A stretch of DNA of 64,000 nt from Chrysomallon squamiferum (Eukaryota > Mollusca > Gastropoda > Neomphalida > Peltospiridae), in NCBI GenBank assembly GCA_012295275.1, contig CM022678.1, positions 5,132,059-5,196,058 of the forward strand, in the 5' to 3' direction. Every line of letters begins with the position of its first letter. The stretch's first letter is position 1. The notes below the pieces were generated by a model. That model had not been told where the DNA came from and searched no databases. It saw only the letters and a list, made by a program, of their open reading frames with translations. This document shows positions 51,773-64,000 of the stretch, one piece after another. The position numbers and the translations under genes were made by a program.

Positions 51773-52127
51773 AATTGAAAAGAAAATACCAGTAATAGTT
51801 CAAATTGCAAGCAGAAAATTTAAATAATCGTCATATTAATTGTGCAAACGTTATATGTGTTCCCTCAGAATAAGGTTGGAATCACAGAGTAATGGATGAT
51901 AGGGAAATTACTTAACTGAAAGTCAAAATAAATTGAAAAATACTTTTGTTTTAACAAATACAAAACCTATATATGTATTGACTGATTTGTCAGAATAGTA
52001 CATGAAAAGCTATAGACGAGACTGTTAATACGTTCCTTATCATCTTTCTTTCTATAATCAGAATACAAAGATTCAGTTAAATAGTTTGCTAGACATGAGC
52101 AATGTGAATAGGATATCTTAGACTTAC

Positions 52128-52158
52128 CTTTGTCTGCTCGGTATGTTTTCTCTTCAAA
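52128..52158 (-). other. Non-coding first exon of copy G (5' UTR)
   Basis: The minus strand reads TTTGAAGAGAAAACATACCG, AGCAGACAAAG, then donor GTAAGT. Confidence 0.6.
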
Positions 52159-52253
52159 TGTGACAAATTATTTGATGTACTAAATTTATAAAGGATATTC
52201 AGATCAGCTGACAGTTTGTTTTTGAGTTAAATAACAGCTTGTAGTTGCAACAT
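52159..52253 (-). promoter_or_regulatory. Promoter of copy G: conserved box plus TATA
   Basis: On the minus strand, ATGTTGCAACTACAAGCTG and TTATTT lie at 52,229-52,253, and TATAAATT at 52,183-52,190. The box has one change from the F copy. Confidence 0.7.
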
Positions 52254-53781
52254 TTGTGATTTAGGAAGTTGTCCTAAACTTTGAATGAATCTGTTTCATT
52301 TTATAAATCAACAATAGTAATATATATATATATTTCAAATTGATGATCAACCTTTTCTGATAATAAAGACTGACAATACTGTAAGACGCCATGAAATATA
52401 TGTGTGTCTGTGTACGTTATAGCTATTTAACCGTGAACTATTCAGTTGTATTACAAAATGACCTATATGTTGAAAAAATCTATTAAATTAATACATTAAA
52501 ATAAAACCCTACAATTCCAAACTGTATTTCAAACTCAAACATGTCTCTTATGCCTTGTGACTATACTAAACTTTTAACAAGAGGGCGCATTTTAATTATT
52601 ATTATTATTTTTTTTTTTTTTTTTTTTTGATTACTGCATTTATTCGAATTTGCCCTCAATTTATTTTTTAGAGCAAAAGGTTATGTATGCGTATTATACA
52701 CTAGGCGTAAAAGTTATTATTTTTTACAGCTGAATGCACAGCACTGCAATTGAACGAATATTTTGGCTGTTAAGAAGTAGATTCCACTGGGCAAGAGGTA
52801 TCTCGCTTGTTTTTGAATCGCATCTCTCACCCGTTTGTTTATGACCATTCACTGGGAAAAAAATTACTCCTATCTCTTCCATCTAATTTAATAAAATAAA
52901 TACTTAAATGTATCAAACAGATTGAGTTTTCCATATGTTAGACTATATGTTCTGCAACTGCTTTAGTGTTTTCCGTGGGTACAAAAAGGTCTGAAAATGC
53001 TTGTACTACGTCATGTTTTACGTCCCAAATTAGTTTTTATTTTTTCCACAAATCAATAAAATGGATGACTTTTAAACGAGATAACGTTTGTTTGGTACGT
53101 AAATTTCAAAACGAAGCCTGTAACAGACGTTACTTTAATGTTTTTCTCACGGCAGTATACTTTGATGATATTCCAATTCGACATAATTTTCTGAAAATAT
53201 TAAAAGACATCTGACTCGTATATAATCAATATTTTTGAAACCTGTGAATCTACACGTAAGATTTGTTTTATGTCACTAGAGCATTTCACAGCAGGGAATG
53301 GTAATTTCCAACAGTGTCCTCCATAATAGTACATCTAGTATAGCTGAACTTTGTTTTTGATTGGTTGAAGATGCAGCTTGATGGTGGTGAGATTGAACTG
53401 TTCAGACTGAAACCCCGGCGGGAATGAAAATGATTTTATATAGATTCGTGTATGTGAGACTTTTTAAAACTTGACCAAGCGAGAAAATCAAGAGCAATAA
53501 ATGCGGAGTAAACATAGGAGGATTTTACTACAGAGCTATACTGTATCTTTTTAAAAGGCAATACAAAACAAATTAAATAGGAAAATGTTCACACACAAAC
53601 ACACCCATGCGTATATATATATTATAATGGTCCCACACCATTAGACATCTTGAATGTTTTACTAAGGCTCAGTCTAGAATAAAAAAATTGATTTTATGGC
53701 CACATGAGAAGGAATTTAAAAACTAAATTGACAGCTATCTATGTAAATCAATAATTCTGTCTGTCCACTAGAGAAATGAAT

Positions 53782-53984
53782 ACAAGTTAAGGTACATCAG
53801 TTATTTAATTATGATATAAACGGTAATAATAGTACAAGTAAAAATATAATTAAAATGTTAAATCTAAAATAAATAAAAAATAAAATAAAATAAATGAAAA
53901 GCAATTCAGATCTGCACCCTTCTGTTATCAATAATGTAATCTAATAATGATATTAATAGCAAAGAAATACTTGATACAAATAGA

Positions 53985-54034
<50 letters not shown>

Positions 54035-54505
54035 CAACAACAACAACAACAATTATTTTCAAGGCCGAAAATTTTTCAAATAAGATTCAATCATGTAATA
54101 ACACGGAGGCTGTTTTCGGCGTAAAATAGGGAGACTAAACTAAGTAATTTTTAACTCTTTATATTGCATCGACAAGTTAAGGTACATCAGTTATTTAATT
54201 ATGATATAAATGGTAATAATACTACTAGTAAAAATATAATTAAAATGTTAAATCTAAAATAAAATAAATGAAAAGCAATTCAGATCTGCACCCTTCTGTT
54301 ATCAATAATGTAATCTAATAATGATATTAATAGCAAAGAAATACTTGATACAAATAGAAATAATAATAATAATAATAACAACAACAACAACAACAATTAT
54401 TTTCAAGGCCGAAAGTTTTTCAAATAAGATTCAATCATGTAATAACACGGAGGCTGTTTTCGGCGTAAAATAGGGAGACTAAACTAAGTAATTTTAAACT
54501 CTTTA
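53782..54505. repeat. Tandem duplication (about 390 and 330 bases)
   Basis: Unit 1 (from 53,782) and unit 2 (from about 54,173) both begin ACAAGTTAAGGTACATCAG. Both pass through CAGATCTGCACCCTTCTG, an AAT/AAC tract and GAGGCTGTTTTCGGCGTAAA, and end in TTTATATTGCAT. Unit 2 has shorter microsatellites. The second half of each unit matches the 3' flank of copy A (6,550-6,665). Confidence 0.85.
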
Positions 54506-54740
54506 TATTGCATAGACTTTTTTATCGATGCAGTCTTACTTACAATAAAATATACTAAAATAAAATTAAATAAATGTCCTCAAACGTCATAATGACTTAA
54601 AATAGCCATTTGCATGGATATTTCAAACAGATTCACTATGACAATTGGTCTTTAGTTTACAACGGTCGAAAGAATGTTAAGGATTGAATAAAGAGAGTCG
54701 AAAAAGTCGTTTTTAACTGTTAATTTTCTTCATTTTGCTG

Positions 54741-54758
54741 TATGTGTGTGTGTGTGTG

Positions 54759-54832
<74 letters not shown>
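54741..54832. repeat. (TG)n-(TA)n compound microsatellite
   Basis: A TG run leads into about 65 bases of TA. The Tyr-Ile frames over it are artefacts. Confidence 0.95.
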
Positions 54833-54846
<14 letters not shown>

Positions 54847-56170
54847 TGTAAGTATAAATATTCAGTGTGTCTGTATGAGTGTGTGTTTGTATTTCTATAT
54901 CTGTTTTATTTCTTTGGTTTGCTTCTTTGGTTGTATTTAGTTATGTTTTTCACGCAGAAAAATCTCCTGAAGAAACTGAGCTTCTCGCGCTGACGTCTAA
55001 AATCCTGAAAAATGTCAACACCCAGTTTCTGGTCATATGCTATTTTTAATCAATATCTCTTTGGTTCCACGCTGTCTTGAATTCAATCGTTTTGCGAGCA
55101 TGTCTGATGATAGCTACGTCTTTTAATAAATACCGATCTTAAAATCATTTGTGATCTAGGTAAATTAGTATAAATAAATATTAATTGAAAACTAACTAAA
55201 GAAAACTGAAACTGTACAGCAGTTTGAACAGTCAATCAAAACAATTTAAAAAATTATTTATTTCATCCAGATTAATTTATTTTATGTAGGTACAGTTAGA
55301 AATATTTAAAATATTTAGCACTATCTGTTATTGATTTTTCTTTATTTATTCCTTTTTTTCAAAACTGTATATATCTAATGTTTTTCGTTTATCTTCCAGA
55401 AAATTCAAAATAAATAAACCGACCAGTCCATTTATGATTATAAAGAAAGAAAGAAAGCATTTTCTATTAAACTTCACTGTTATTTTTAGCTCATTTTATG
55501 GGAAAGTTATCGGAAAGACCCTGGGTGATTTTTGGACAATGTTTCGATGTTTACCAATAGCGCTGTGTTTTGAATATGCATCCCAAAGGATACGTAAATG
55601 AATGACAAGAAACCATACGATACAATATTAATAATAGAGTTAATTCCCTTGAAATATGCTTCATTTCTTTGACCCTTGGATTCACCTTCCAGTGAATACA
55701 CCACAGGAGTTATTCCCCTTCTCACATACATTCATAGACACACACACACACACACAGACGTACATACATAAAAAGATAAGAAACGAAACATAATAAGTGA
55801 AATAGAAATATGTCTTACTAGCATTCGTTTATAAATTCAACGTAAATATTTGCTAAAATACACGGTCGTTTTACTAAATAGACCGCATATTTTTGTTGTT
55901 CATCACTGTCAACAAAGTAAATAAATAACTAAAGTAGGTAAAAATAAAATAAAAATGGAAATGATATAAATAAAATTATAATAATAATGAAAACAAATAT
56001 CTTAACAAATGCGATAATTCAAAAAGCTAATTGTTGTTTTCTATCTGGTATATTCGAAAATTCGGAACGAATGAAACAGGATGAAAATGAGGAAGTAATT
56101 GATATGTTCTTCTTGACTGCTAATTACGTTACGATACTATTAGTAATACAACTACTCTGCTACTACTACC

Positions 56171-56255
<85 letters not shown>

Positions 56256-57283
56256 TTTTTTTTTTTTTTTTTTTTTTTGTTTGTTGTTGTTGTTGTTTTT
56301 TTTTTGTGTTTTTGTTTTTGTTTTTTTTAAAAACTCAGTCCAGTTACATTGCTGACAATGTGAATACGGAACGCGTATTACTAATAATTAAAAGAATAAT
56401 ACGAGAATACTGCTCAACGTTGAAACAAACGGACAGACACGTGTTTCGTGCAAACTTTAAAGACCCTTCATAAATACCATGCTAACAACTTTATTTAATT
56501 TATAAGCACACCTTCCAAGACAATCTAACCCCTAACTAAGTCAAAACACACCAGCCAATGTAGGAACGGATCATGGTATCAATATTCCACTATGCTCAGA
56601 TTAAAAGTGTACCATTGCATACATAAATGGTAACAAAGTTCTCTAAACGTCCACGGTCTATGACTGGATAAAGTTAAAACGTTCCCAACCAATGAAGCTG
56701 TGGCTCATCATCAGGTCATAGCACCAACGTATTATTACCAGCTTATAAAGTGTACCTCTGGATATATAAATGGCAACACAAAGTTATCTATATATCCAAG
56801 TTAATGTTGTATTGTTTTTGTGTACCTATCACTGCCTATTACAAAGTAAAAGAATGACAAAATATTGCAGTAAAATATTCTAAAGCAGCTATCTTAACCC
56901 TTCACAACTGATATACATGCATGTATGTATGTATGTATGTATGTATGTATGTATGTATGTGTGTGTATGTATGTATGTGTGTATATATAAACAATAAATA
57001 CAAATGTTTTGTTCGTGTACGAGAGTCTGCGTGTGTGGCTCAGATTAAGAGTGACTGAAATTTAATCAGGAACAAAAAAAGAACAAATAACTAATTTGTA
57101 CCAGACTATCATTCAGTGAACGTCTTTTCTGCAATTAAAGAGAATGCGAATGAATTATATAATTTGATAGCTGTCAGCTGACGTAATACTAACAATTTTA
57201 ATTATGACTATAATGTCGAAGAGTCCGACGAAAAGTATTTGAATAAAAATGAAAATATTGAAAATAAGTATTTTGTATTTTAT

Positions 57284-57289
57284 TTTATT
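57284..57289 (-). terminator. Polyadenylation signal AATAAA of copy I
   Basis: AATAAA on the minus strand lies 35 bases after the stop, as in D, E and H. Confidence 0.75.
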
Positions 57290-57323
57290 AATACTTTCAT
57301 CAGCTTGTGAGCCGTTTTCAAAG

Positions 57324-59448
57324 TTAATAGTTGACAAACCAGTTGACAGCTTGCTTTACAGAGAAGTGTCCTTCGTCTGCTTCCTTCCCTACACGAATCT
57401 GAGAGATGTCGACATTTCCTTGTGTGGTGACGATCATGAAACGCCAGAAAGGTTGATCTTTTATCTGGAATTCAGCAGACCCGACTTCTTCAGTACTGAC
57501 ACTCTCGCCTAGCTCGGCAGAAACTTCTCCAGAAGGACCTAGCAGAAGACTGTCTGCCTTGAACACCAACCATCCTTTTTCCACACAGTCATTCGAACTG
57601 CCGTGGCTTCCAGCCGATCCGCGGTGTCTGCCCCACCAAGAAAGACCTCCTGTCTCCCACCAGCCAACATGTCTTTTACTTGGGCTGTTAGCATTGACGT
57701 TGTCATAGTCTACCTGCAGCGCCACTCGAACCTGAGCTCCATTTTGTATTGCTTTCTTCAACTCGACCTTCGATCCAAACGTTAGATCACCATTTTTGTT
57801 CGTTGATAAAATCTTCGTCCATGGTCGCGTGTCCACAAACCAGCTGATTGTTTTCTTTTCCGTTGTTTGATCAACAAAAGTACCGTTAAAGAACGTAAGT
57901 TTTAGCATGTTAACTGTCCCAGTTGTGTGCGCTGTCTGCCAGAGCCTAATACGTTTATTTTCAACTGTATTATCATCATTCTGATAAATACGATCGAGCA
58001 TTTGTACGGAGACATGTCCCGACTTCGTCCTTACGTTACTTGCCTCCACGGAATAGTTTCCCATTATAATCTTCACTCTGTGTCCACTCTGAACTGCAGA
58101 AACAAGTTCAGAAAGAGACCCATCTTGTTCTTTTCCATCTTCGTCGTGCGTTAATACGTGTCGCCAGCAAGAGTCCGCATACCAATTTGTTGGAGATGTA
58201 CTATTTATATTCTCTAATGAATTCAAAATATTAAATAAATAAAAAGAGTTATTAAACTGTTTAGCGGATATGTCTATGAAATACCAAACTGGTTTAAAAG
58301 CAAGGAAGAAATACAGAGTACCAGGAGAAGCTGTCTGGTGACCTACAATATCTTCATCCGTGGTAATTTCGATAGCATGTAGACTGAACACGAAGGTCCC
58401 AAAAGAAAGTGTAATGTCATGACCGTTTAGCACAGAGTAGCTAAGCGCCGTTTTGCTTTCCTTTATTGTTTCTTCGGTAAACTCTGTAGGAGAAAGAAGC
58501 TGGCGACATGAGGACTTCTTAGTAAACCATTGGATTCCCTCAGAAGAGAATTTAGTATTTATCCATTCGTTCGTGTCCACTTTGTAATACTGTTCCACAT
58601 AAACTCCCGACGTGGAAACTTCGAAGAAGCGAAAATAGATATCGTCTGTAAAAGTATTCCAGAAGTTATTATTCACATATGTGCTCGACACTGACAAAAT
58701 GTGTCCATTAGAAATGTAATAAAACGCTGTATCTCCAATGTAGCCTTCAGTGGCCCAAGATGGAATCAGAAATCTAATTGGATCAGTGTTAGATACAGCA
58801 AGCACGAGATCCTCGAGCGATCCGCTAACTGCATTACCTTGGTTGTCGTTCTCGTAGATCTTGTACCATGGACTGTCACATGTGTCTGAAAAACGAAATT
58901 ACTTCTAATGTATTTTTAACAGAGTTAGGTATATTGTGTGTGTGTGTTTTATGGTTAATATTTAAGGTGAAGTAATTTATATTTTGTTTGTGTTGATCAG
59001 CTAAAATCTGAATATCGCCGCCCGATCTCGAAACAACACGAACATGATAATGAAAAAAAAAAAAAAGAAAAGAAACAAAAGAAAATTAAATAAAATAAGA
59101 ACAAAGTAAAATATACTACTACTGCTACTACTGCTACTAGAGCTACTACTATTTCTACAACAAATAACAATTATAATAATATGAAAATGCGTAATAAGAA
59201 TAATATAATAAAATCAAGACTACAAATCAAATTTAAGAAAACCAATTATTTGATATCGAGTTGAATCTCTTTATGTGTACAGCATATATCCAGACAATCA
59301 TTAAAAAATTACAACAGAGAATTTTAAAGTAAATAAACCAGCAGATACACATACCACATGTAGTTGGAATAGTTCCTCTTGTAGACACAACAGAAATAAT
59401 AAATACCACATAGTGCAAGATGACTGTAGTAGAAAACATCTCCATCAT
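57324..59448 (-). CDS. Copy I: intact four-repeat WFV secreted protein, subfamily II (551 aa)
   Basis: The CDS joins 59,448-59,355 and 58,885-57,324 (1656 nt), with no frameshift or stop. Length and exon phases equal D and H. The signal peptide begins MMEMFSTTVILH, followed by the CDTC junction, four repeats and the terminal WFVNY. It differs from H by scattered substitutions: repeat 2 has ALSYSVLNGHDITLSFGTF, and the fourth repeat has GESVSTEEVGSAEFQIK where H has GQSVSTEPVGSAEFKIK. Repeats 3 and 4 are otherwise almost unchanged. The introns are also shared. This is the most recent duplicate pair in the window. The coding region appears functional; the promoter TATA box is altered. Confidence 0.88.
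59355..59448 (-). CDS. Signal-peptide exon of copy I
   Basis: 31 codons, with the same sequence start as H and three in-frame ATGs (ATGATGGAGATG). It is phase 1 at donor GTATG. The exon spans 59,355-59,460 after acceptor TTTTTCCAG. Confidence 0.87.
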
Positions 59449-60039
59449 ATGAAAATGGTACTGGAAAAACAATACAGATCGTTATTCAAATATAATGAAT
59501 TTAACTTACAAGCATGAATTATAAGGATAAATATAAAGGTTACATTTAAAGACGAGCGTAATATTCTTCTTTGTTTATTTATATGTTTGTTTGTTTACTT
59601 ATCTCACCTGACATAAGTAATAATAATCTCTTGAGCTTGTAGTGTTCATGCGCTGCTTTGGAATAACAGTAACGATACTCAAAACACAAACCTACATATA
59701 ATTAACTGACTAAAATCAAGTAATATTACTAGCTAAATAATAGATCAGTTTAATTACGAGTTGCCAAAGTGTTCGTTACTGAGCGAGGTATAAATAGTCG
59801 CTAGATAGTCGACTAGATAAATTGTTTTCAATTCTTCTTTTCTTAGAAATTTTGGAACAAAATTATTTAACTCCCCTTTCCACTAAAACAGCGTAGAAAA
59901 CGACCAATTCACAGATGTACCTCTTGATCTAGAATGAGTTTTACTAGAAATTAATGCATAAAGTATCAACAATATCATACACATACGCATATCAAACACA
60001 CCCACACACACGTCTTAGATCTGAACAAATGAGACGTAC

Positions 60040-60072
60040 CTGTCGAGTATGCAGACGATTCTCTTCCAATGT
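60040..60072 (-). other. Non-coding first exon of copy I (5' UTR)
   Basis: GGAAGAGAATCGTCTGCATA, CTCGACAG, then donor GTACGT on the minus strand, identical to H. Confidence 0.65.
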
Positions 60073-60163
60073 GACAAATGTGTTCACTGTATTCTATTTA
60101 TCAAATATCAAAAACAGTTTGAAATTTGTTTTTGTTAGAAATCACAGCCTGTAGTCGGAACAT
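60073..60163 (-). promoter_or_regulatory. Promoter of copy I: subfamily II box, altered TATA
   Basis: On the minus strand, ATGTTCCGACTACAGGCTG and TGATTT lie at 60,139-60,163. The TATA position reads GATAAATAG (60,094-60,102), where H has TATAAATAG. Confidence 0.7.
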
Positions 60164-62130
<1,967 letters not shown>

Positions 62131-62136
62131 ACGGGT

Positions 62137-62373
62137 ATGGAGATAAAATATTTGAATGTTTTAGCGGTTTTATTTGCACTGATAAAGGCCGTCACTGGCA
62201 TTAATGGAACTGGTTTCAGTTGTAATGGTAGTAGCTATGGAAACAGTAGTTATAATAGCCATAATAGTAATAGTAGTAGTAGTTGTTGTTGTAGTAGTTG
62301 TAGTAGTAGTAGTGTAAGTAGCAGTAGTAGCATTGGCAGCAGCAGAAATAGTCATAGTAAATATATGTATTAA
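62137..62373 (+). other. Possible small secreted Ser/Cys-rich frame (weak), K block
   Basis: ATG at 62,137 opens 78 codons. The first 21 residues (MEIKYLNVLAVLFALIKAVT then G) look like a signal peptide. The rest is Gly/Asn/Ser-rich with runs of Ser and Cys encoded by AGT/TGT repeats, ending TAA. The frame is shared with 31,493-31,720 but is poorly conserved. No promoter, splice site or AATAAA was recognised. It is probably a microsatellite by-product. Confidence 0.22.
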
Positions 62374-62471
62374 AATATAGATTTGAATGTGTTTGTGTGT
62401 CTGTGTGTATGTATGTGTCTGTCTGTCTGTCTGTCTGTCTGTTCGTCTACATAGAAAAATACAAATTAATC

Positions 62472-62705
62472 ATGTGTCCTTCACTGCACGTCTCAGAGAA
62501 ATGTCGAGGCAAGAAAGTTTCTTTTTCGATCTGGAATTCAGCAGACCCTACTTCATCAGAGCTGAAATTCTCAGCACGATCTGCAGGAACTTCTCCAGAA
62601 GACAAACCGTCTTTTCTCCACACACTCATCAGAACTGCCATGATGTGCAGTCCACTCGCAGTGTCTGCCCGACCAAGAATGACCGCCTGTCTCCCACCAA
62701 CCAAT
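62472..62705 (-). pseudogene. Remnant K: C-terminal fragment of a subfamily II main exon
   Basis: The duplicate of remnant J, with the same internal deletion and frame break. It retains GGTTGGTGGGAGACAGGCGG and the EVGSAEFQIE segment, and lacks the WFV end. The upstream acceptor-like motif reads ACGTTAG. Confidence 0.75.
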
Positions 62706-62793
62706 CTCCTAACGTTTTTTTTTTAATATTTTTTATTCTTATCCCCTTTCATCTAGAAACATTTAGCATAACTTCTTTAAACATAGTTACTGA

Positions 62794-62991
62794 TCATTTC
62801 ACAAATAACTTTTGCTCGGGAACTGTAGCCAACTTCAGACAAATTTCACGCCTATCAAGCTGGATTTTGATCCAATCGATTACAAGCTCGAAGTATAGAA
62901 TACAGACTGGACACGCCCACTCTTGGTCAGTGCTGTTCAGTCTTTGTATGTTAAGTTCATTTCGTACGTTCCTAAAATATTCAGTATCCAT
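62794..62991 (-). CDS. Unrecognised 65-codon open frame next to K (candidate exon)
   Basis: The paralogue of the frame at 32,129-32,314. It has the same start MDTEYFRNVR and the same WACPVC core. It extends four codons further (LFVK) because the TGA of the J block is not present here. The near-identity with the J-block copy is higher than in the adjacent DNA, which may mean constraint. Function not recognised. Confidence 0.35.
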   Translation of the reverse strand: MDTEYFRNVRNELNIQRLNSTDQEWACPVCILYFELVIDWIKIQLDRREICLKLATVPEQKLFVK

Positions 62992-64000
62992 AAGCCAGAT
63001 GTTTGATCTATTTCGATAATACTATAACCGATTGAAAACTAAATTTATTGGAATATACGTTCGCGAAAGAAATTAAACTGACATCTGTCATAGGCTTGGC
63101 TGTGAATCCGATTTAAAAAGGCCACGTTTACAGCCTTGAAGAAAAACAAAAATGGAAGTATGAAACAAATTGAACTGTAGAAATTATTTCGATTGATTTT
63201 GAACTAGGTATATGATATAGCCTACAATACAAATTAAATAAATAGATACAAATTTAAAAAAAGTAAATAAATAAATAAATTATAATTGTAAATATTGATA
63301 AATTTAATTTCAAAAGAATTTTATCAAACAAAAATCAGAACAGCGCGAGCAACACGTGCTTCGTTCATCAAACACTCCTCGATGTATTAAAAGCAAAATT
63401 TGTCATCAAATCAATACTTAACCAAGATTTCTACCACCCGTGTCGTTTAAAACGTTTGATGTTTCTTCAACCCTGACTAGAATCAATCACATATATCAAT
63501 TTAAAAAAAAAAAAAAAAAAAATTAATTAAACATCTGTGACAAATAAGACAAGTTTATCTCTTTCATTTTGGAGTGTCAGTTTTCGACTATACAGTCCAT
63601 CCACTTTTTATTAAAAAAAAAATTTTAATTTCAATAAACTATACTTCTCAGAAAGCATGTAAAATGTTTTCAGATAGCGTGAGATAGGTGAAAGAATCAT
63701 TTGGTATCTTCTTCTCGTTATTATTAGAATATTAAATTTTCCACCAATTAATTAAAAGAAAAAAAAAAAAAAAGAACATTAATTATGGAAAATTAATTTC
63801 TGGAAATAAAAATATCGATTTTTTTTTTCTTGTGTCTATTCAGAGTTGGACATCCCAGAGTCAAGCCATATTGCAATAATGCACATATATATATAAAAGA
63901 AGTGTTTATATATAGACTCTTGCTAGTGTTTAGTGAATCTACTAAATACACACACGTACACACAACATATTTCTGTGGTAATGCACCATCTAATTCTCCT
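62992..64000. other. Intergenic tail, duplicate of 32,315-33,330
   Basis: Collinear with the region between J and E: ATACGTTCGCGAAAGAAATT, ACAGCGCGAGCAACACGTGC, TTTCTGTGGTAATGCACCAT. If the duplication continues, a further subfamily II copy in plus orientation (a duplicate of E) may lie just beyond the window. No gene is seen within this stretch. Confidence 0.6.

Larger units (their letters stand above)
52255..57280. other. Intergenic region G to I: 5' flank of G, orphan 3' flanks, dispersed repeats
   Basis: No gene is supported. Bases 52,255-53,220 equal the 5' flank of F. Bases 53,235-53,410 match 1,090-1,260. Bases 53,782-54,505 are a tandem duplication of a subfamily I 3' flank, and homology to the flank of A continues to about 54,730. 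A TG/TA tract lies at 54,741-54,832. Bases 55,130-55,735 are the inverted copy of 8,770-9,330. Bases 56,050-56,150 hold a dispersed unit, and an AAT/ATT/T compound tract lies at 56,170-56,278. Bases 56,335-57,280 are the 3' flank of I, shared with H and D. Confidence 0.65.

Overview
This window is animal nuclear DNA. It is AT-rich, crowded with di-, tri- and tetranucleotide microsatellites, and its genes have introns with GT..AG splice sites, TATA boxes and AATAAA signals. The style (long AAT, AG, GT and ATAC tracts, many dispersed intergenic repeats, a pogo/Tigger-type DNA transposon) suggests a lophotrochozoan, most likely a mollusc and perhaps a cephalopod. That placement is an inference from texture, not from a recognised gene.

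The window is filled by one cluster of a duplicated gene family that I do not recognise by name. I count 13 copies or remnants in two subfamilies. The complete gene has three exons: a non-coding first exon of about 35 bases, a small exon encoding a signal peptide (ending in phase 1 after a Cys codon), and one large exon of about 1.56-1.6 kb holding the whole mature protein. The products are predicted secreted proteins of 551-559 residues. They are built from four divergent tandem repeats (a W..V start, then G....GS...L..AV..G, a TTG.V block and a closing WFV), with a Gly/His/Trp-rich insert in the fourth repeat. Subfamily I signal peptides begin MK.VSN and subfamily II begin MMEMFSTT.

Layout. 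Plus strand: remnant Z (2.7-2.9 kb), A (2.95-6.25 kb, subfamily I, two frameshifts), A2 (9.7-10.5 kb, pseudogene), B (14.3-18.6 kb, subfamily I, intact), C (22.7-25.8 kb, promoter and signal exon without a main exon). Minus strand: D (27.8-30.2 kb, subfamily II, intact) and remnant J (31.8-32.0 kb). Plus strand: E (33.7-37.15 kb, subfamily II, one frameshift). Minus strand: F (40.2-42.9 kb, subfamily I, pseudogene), H (45.3-48.2 kb, subfamily II, intact), G (50.2-52.25 kb, subfamily I, pseudogene), I (57.3-60.2 kb, subfamily II, intact) and remnant K (62.5-62.7 kb). D and E form an inverted duplication. The blocks around D, H and I, and those around F and G, are tandem segmental duplications. 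A, B and C come from older tandem duplication.

Every copy with a surviving 5' end carries the same compact promoter: a conserved box (TTGCGACTACA in subfamily I or TTCCGACTACA in subfamily II, followed by GCTGTGATTT), about 60 bases to a TATA box, then the short first exon. The whole cluster is therefore probably expressed under one shared programme. Four copies (B, D, H, I) look able to make full-length protein. Intergenic sequence is mostly shared 5' and 3' flanks of the copies, microsatellites and dispersed repeats. I see no convincing unrelated gene, although one 60-codon reading frame next to remnants J and K and a few smaller frames deserve a check.
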